Source: Lentisphaeria bacterium (lineage in GTDB: Bacteria > Verrucomicrobiota > Lentisphaeria > Victivallales > UBA1829). From it: a stretch of DNA of 7,842 nucleotides. The DNA lies in assembly GCA_003526375.1 (NCBI GenBank), contig DPDG01000103.1:1-7842 (forward strand), in the 5' to 3' direction. The notes under the pieces are model-generated. The model made no database searches. It saw only the letters and a list, made by a program, of their open reading frames with translations, and was not told the DNA's origin. Below, piece by piece: positions 5,249 to 7,842 of this stretch (position 1 is its first letter; each line of letters opens with the position of its first letter). Position numbers and translations under genes: made by a program.

Positions 5249-7690
5249 CATCAGACGATATGGATCAGGATCATACTGTTCCCGAATCCGCCTGAGATGC
5301 TCAAGATCCGGCTTTTCGATTTCACCGGATTTGACCAGATCGGCAACGGACAAACGCTCCGTCGGGATTCGCAACAGTCCCTCTTTGAAACACTCCCGGT
5401 CGGGCAGATGAAGTGCGAGCTTGAAACGTCCGAGGGAGCAACCGACGTAAAACGCCTGTTTCGACATCTTTTCCGCCGCAGCCACCACATGATCGGCGGT
5501 CATTCCCTGCGAAGCATGACTGGTCATCACCCAGCCATGCCGGATTCCGTGAAACGACTTCGGCAAACAGACCGTTCCCGTTATCCGCCGCTCCGCATCC
5601 AGCAGCCGGTATTCATTCGGAATTGCCGTGGCAATCGCCAGCGAACCGTTGCTGATTTTGAATTCCGGCGTTTTCAGATTCACCGTAAAGCGGACCAAAT
5701 CGCCTTCGACAACCGGAAGTTCCGTTGATTTTCCGACATCGACCGCGCTACGGATTTTGCGCGGATTTACGGTCAAACCATTGGACAAAACGAGTTCTCC
5801 TGACGATGACTTGACCTGCTCTATCTCGACCACTTCGCCGGGCTTTCCCACTCCTTTCAGACGGGTCGTGAAAAAGAGTTTCATTCCCGGCTGGTAATTT
5901 GCAATATTGCCAAGTTGCGCTTTTGTCCAGCCGAAGGATTGAAATGTAACGATGTTTCGCTCCGTTTTCGCTTTGAGCCGTCCGGCAGCCTTGAGCTTTT
6001 CGCGCAAAATCGCAGTCAGCGCATCGCATTCACAATGCGTCGGGCTGATTGCAATACAGTTCAGCGGATTTTTCCCCTGATCCGTCAATTCCATAAAACT
6101 CTCTGCCGCGTCCTCCAGGTATCTGCCCTTTCCCTCCCGCACAAAACCGCCGTGATCCAATGTCTCGAAACCTTCCAGAGCCAGTCCGGTCGATGCCAGC
6201 TCAATCCCCTTGCGGTATTCTGCTGTTTGCTGACGGTGAATCTGTGTAAGCGTCGCTTTCGGAATCTGCGTATGTTCCTCCAGCAGCCGGAAAAAGTCGC
6301 CGCTCTCCACGGAGTTATGTTGTCTGGCGTTGCCGACGAACAACACCCGGTAGTCATTCTGCAACGCGAGCTTGATGATCCCGGCCCCCTGCGACAACGA
6401 GTTCAATCCGGACTCGTCGATAATCAGATACGATCCTTTCGGCGGCAATGCCTGCGGATTCTGCAAAAAACTCGCAACGGTCTGGGCGTTGGTAAATTTC
6501 TCCTTTTTCAGAACATCCACCGCCGAATTGGTCGGAGCGATTAGCTGAATGTTTTCCACGCCGCCGGATTTCAGACATCCGCAAAGCTCCTTCAAGGTTG
6601 AAGTCTTGCCCGCTCCGGCAACACCGCGAAGCAGGACAAATGGAGACTTTGAACCCAAAATCGTTTCGATCGCTTCACGCTGTGCAGTATGATCACCAAA
6701 CAGGGACAGCAGCCCGGAGAACGGCTTTCGTTCACTCCTGATCTCCGGCAGAAGATCGCGGAACGCATTGACCGTTTCGATGACATAGTTCTCCTGCTTC
6801 AGATTCGTTTCCGTGGTGAAATACGGATTTCCGGACGGACGGGAAAGGTTCACCAGTCCCGGAACGCAATCAAGCGTTTTTCGCAGTTCATCAAGATTGC
6901 AGTTCCCGAGATTCTGATTCTGAATTTCCGCCAGCAATGCGTCTTCGCTCAGCACGGCGCTCCGTTCGAAAAGCTGCTCAGCGACTTTTTGAATCTGCTG
7001 TTCCGGGGTTTCCTGAATCGGACGCGACGGCAGAAGAAAACTCATCTGTTCCGCCTCATACGCCATATCCGCAAAGCGGCTCCGTTCCTCATCGGTCAGG
7101 AGCGACAACTTATGTTCACGAACCTGCTGTTCAGCCCGTTCCAGCATTTTCCAGGAACGGGTCTTCAAGGTGATCGCCTTGATCTCCTTCGCCGTCGGAT
7201 ACCGCTGATTCTTTTCGTAAAACTCGGCAATCCCTTTTTCGATCTGCTGACGGCGCTGAGAACAGCGTATCAGAACCTCTTCCGGAACTCCGGCAATTTC
7301 AAAACCAGTAATCTCACCTTTGCCATTCCGTTTCATTTCAAGCTCGTAACCGAGACGGCGGCACTCGCAGGCAAGCTCATTCTGATAGGATTTCCCCGCA
7401 TAACGGATCGCCTTGAACATCTGCGATGGATCGAGTGCCTTGAACGACCCGTTCCCCTCCTGCGTCACATTCACGATCACGTTGTGCGTGTGAAGCTGCG
7501 GATCAAGCAGCCGGCTGTTGTCATGATGATACTGCGCATAGATGAACTTACCGGTGAACTCGAAATTCTTCGTTGCATACGATTCGCCCTTGCGGATACG
7601 GACGGCCGCAAACCGCTCCAGCTCCCGCATCCCGATCTCCACCGCTTTCCGGTGCGCTTCGACCAGAGGCGAATCGAACAATGACATCAC
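4988..7690 (-). CDS. MobF/TraA-type conjugative relaxase-helicase, main open frame
   Basis: The open frame gives 900 residues counted from an internal Met. A relaxase of this class nicks one DNA strand at the transfer origin, stays linked to it and unwinds it for conjugation. The TrwC-type relaxase domain (about 1-200) contains HHDNSRLLDPQLHTHN (55-70), with the three-histidine metal site, and IRYAGKSYQNELA. The helicase part has Walker A GVAGAGKTST (356-365), Walker B YLIIDESGL (421-429), GNARQHNSVESGDFF (453-467), IHRQQ (484-488) and SHASQGMTADHV (724-735). The GNARQ motif has Asn where GDxxQ is common. The Met at 7690 is not the true start: the frame upstream encodes FYDFQCSAQKSVSV, a core relaxase motif, so the real N-terminus with the catalytic tyrosines lies further right, disrupted and beyond the window. 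The last 85 or so residues are out of frame. No type IV secretion genes are visible, so it probably mobilizes using a helper. Confidence 0.88.
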   Translation of the reverse strand: MMSLFDSPLVEAHRKAVEIGMRELERFAAVRIRKGESYATKNFEFTGKFIYAQYHHDNSRLLDPQLHTHNVIVNVTQEGNGSFKALDPSQMFKAIRYAGKSYQNELACECRRLGYELEMKRNGKGEITGFEIAGVPEEVLIRCSQRRQQIEKGIAEFYEKNQRYPTAKEIKAITLKTRSWKMLERAEQQVREHKLSLLTDEERSRFADMAYEAEQMSFLLPSRPIQETPEQQIQKVAEQLFERSAVLSEDALLAEIQNQNLGNCNLDELRKTLDCVPGLVNLSRPSGNPYFTTETNLKQENYVIETVNAFRDLLPEIRSERKPFSGLLSLFGDHTAQREAIETILGSKSPFVLLRGVAGAGKTSTLKELCGCLKSGGVENIQLIAPTNSAVDVLKKEKFTNAQTVASFLQNPQALPPKGSYLIIDESGLNSLSQGAGIIKLALQNDYRVLFVGNARQHNSVESGDFFRLLEEHTQIPKATLTQIHRQQTAEYRKGIELASTGLALEGFETLDHGGFVREGKGRYLEDAAESFMELTDQGKNPLNCIAISPTHCECDALTAILREKLKAAGRLKAKTERNIVTFQSFGWTKAQLGNIANYQPGMKLFFTTRLKGVGKPGEVVEIEQVKSSSGELVLSNGLTVNPRKIRSAVDVGKSTELPVVEGDLVRFTVNLKTPEFKISNGSLAIATAIPNEYRLLDAERRITGTVCLPKSFHGIRHGWVMTSHASQGMTADHVVAAAEKMSKQAFYVGCSLGRFKLALHLPDRECFKEGLLRIPTERLSVADLVKSGEIEKPDLEHLRRIREQYDPDPYRLMRSCTSKEYWRSCAVPDDRQRRLSCPLSASSSPVNAAEIISHHAWRNIRGNCGKSTYRRRNGKWRKLRQRCRNIESLNRKVRRQQTR

Positions 7691-7842
7691 CGAAACAGAT
7701 TTCTGCGCCGAGCACTGGAAGTCATAGAAACGTATGGAACTGCAAAAAGTATTTCTTCAGCGCAACAGACAAAACAGCAGGCTGGAAATCGGCTCTTTCA
7801 AATCCTGAAAAACCCATCCGCGCAGGAACTCGGCAGAATGGC
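7691..7842 (-). pseudogene. Relaxase N-terminal part, frame-disrupted and cut by the window edge
   Basis: Immediately before the main frame the sequence reads FYDFQCSAQKSVSV, the conserved segment normally preceding the histidine motif of MobF relaxases. That frame meets a TGA at 7757-7759. A neighbouring frame reads ARMGFSGFERADFQPAVL, which resembles the usual A-x-x-LG-x-x-G-x4-DF segment. The two would join if one T were removed from the run complementary to 7728-7730. A further shift near the edge is suggested by HSAEFLRG in the stop-bearing frame. The catalytic tyrosines are not in the window. The frame reconstruction is inference from memory of the family pattern. Confidence 0.5.

Noticed and set aside
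5915..6544. 209-codon open frame on the plus strand
   Set aside because: It lies opposite the helicase Walker motifs, has no recognisable domain and no convincing ribosome binding site.
6689..7684. 331-codon open frame on the plus strand
   Set aside because: It is antisense to the relaxase core, whose minus-strand frame carries clear catalytic and metal-binding motifs. The plus frame is repetitive in Arg, Leu and Phe, as expected for a shadow frame.

Overview
The window looks like chromosome from a Lentisphaerae/Victivallis-type bacterium of the PVC group. The main clue is a gene start ending in the prepilin-like motif FTLIELLI, lying back to back with an AraC regulator; this arrangement is common in those genomes. 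The taxonomic call is an inference from gene content only.

Region 1 (1-2458) is host DNA. An intact 380-residue gene resembling the uncharacterised nucleotidyltransferase family (NTP_transf_5) runs rightward from 90 to 1232. It converges on an intact AraC-family regulator (2140 to 1256, minus), with a short hairpin between their ends. Divergent from the AraC gene, across an AT-rich control region with a good promoter and a dyad, starts a pseudopilin-type gene. It is cut off immediately after FTLIELLI, just where the hydrophobic helix should begin.

Region 2 (about 2456-7842) reads as the left part of an integrated mobilizable element, inserted in the pseudopilin gene and running off the right edge. 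Its first gene encodes a large serine recombinase behind a strong-looking promoter with nested dyads. That gene is broken by two single-base frameshifts at homopolymers and an in-frame amber codon. Next comes an intact minimal nucleotidyltransferase (MntA-type antitoxin) whose stop overlaps an ATG, the usual start position of a HEPN toxin, but the toxin body is missing. Facing these genes on the minus strand are a MobF/TraA-type relaxase-helicase and, downstream of it, a small unrecognised gene. The relaxase keeps its metal-binding histidines and helicase motifs. Its last ~100 residues are in another frame and its N-terminus is disrupted and cut by the window edge.

Taken together, a recombinase for insertion, a relaxase for conjugative mobilization and a toxin-antitoxin remnant for maintenance make up a decaying integrative mobilizable element. 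No type IV secretion genes are visible. If the frameshifts are sequencing errors rather than mutations, the element could be much more intact than it appears. The notable idea is that such an element may use the conserved, multicopy pseudopilin motif as its attachment site.
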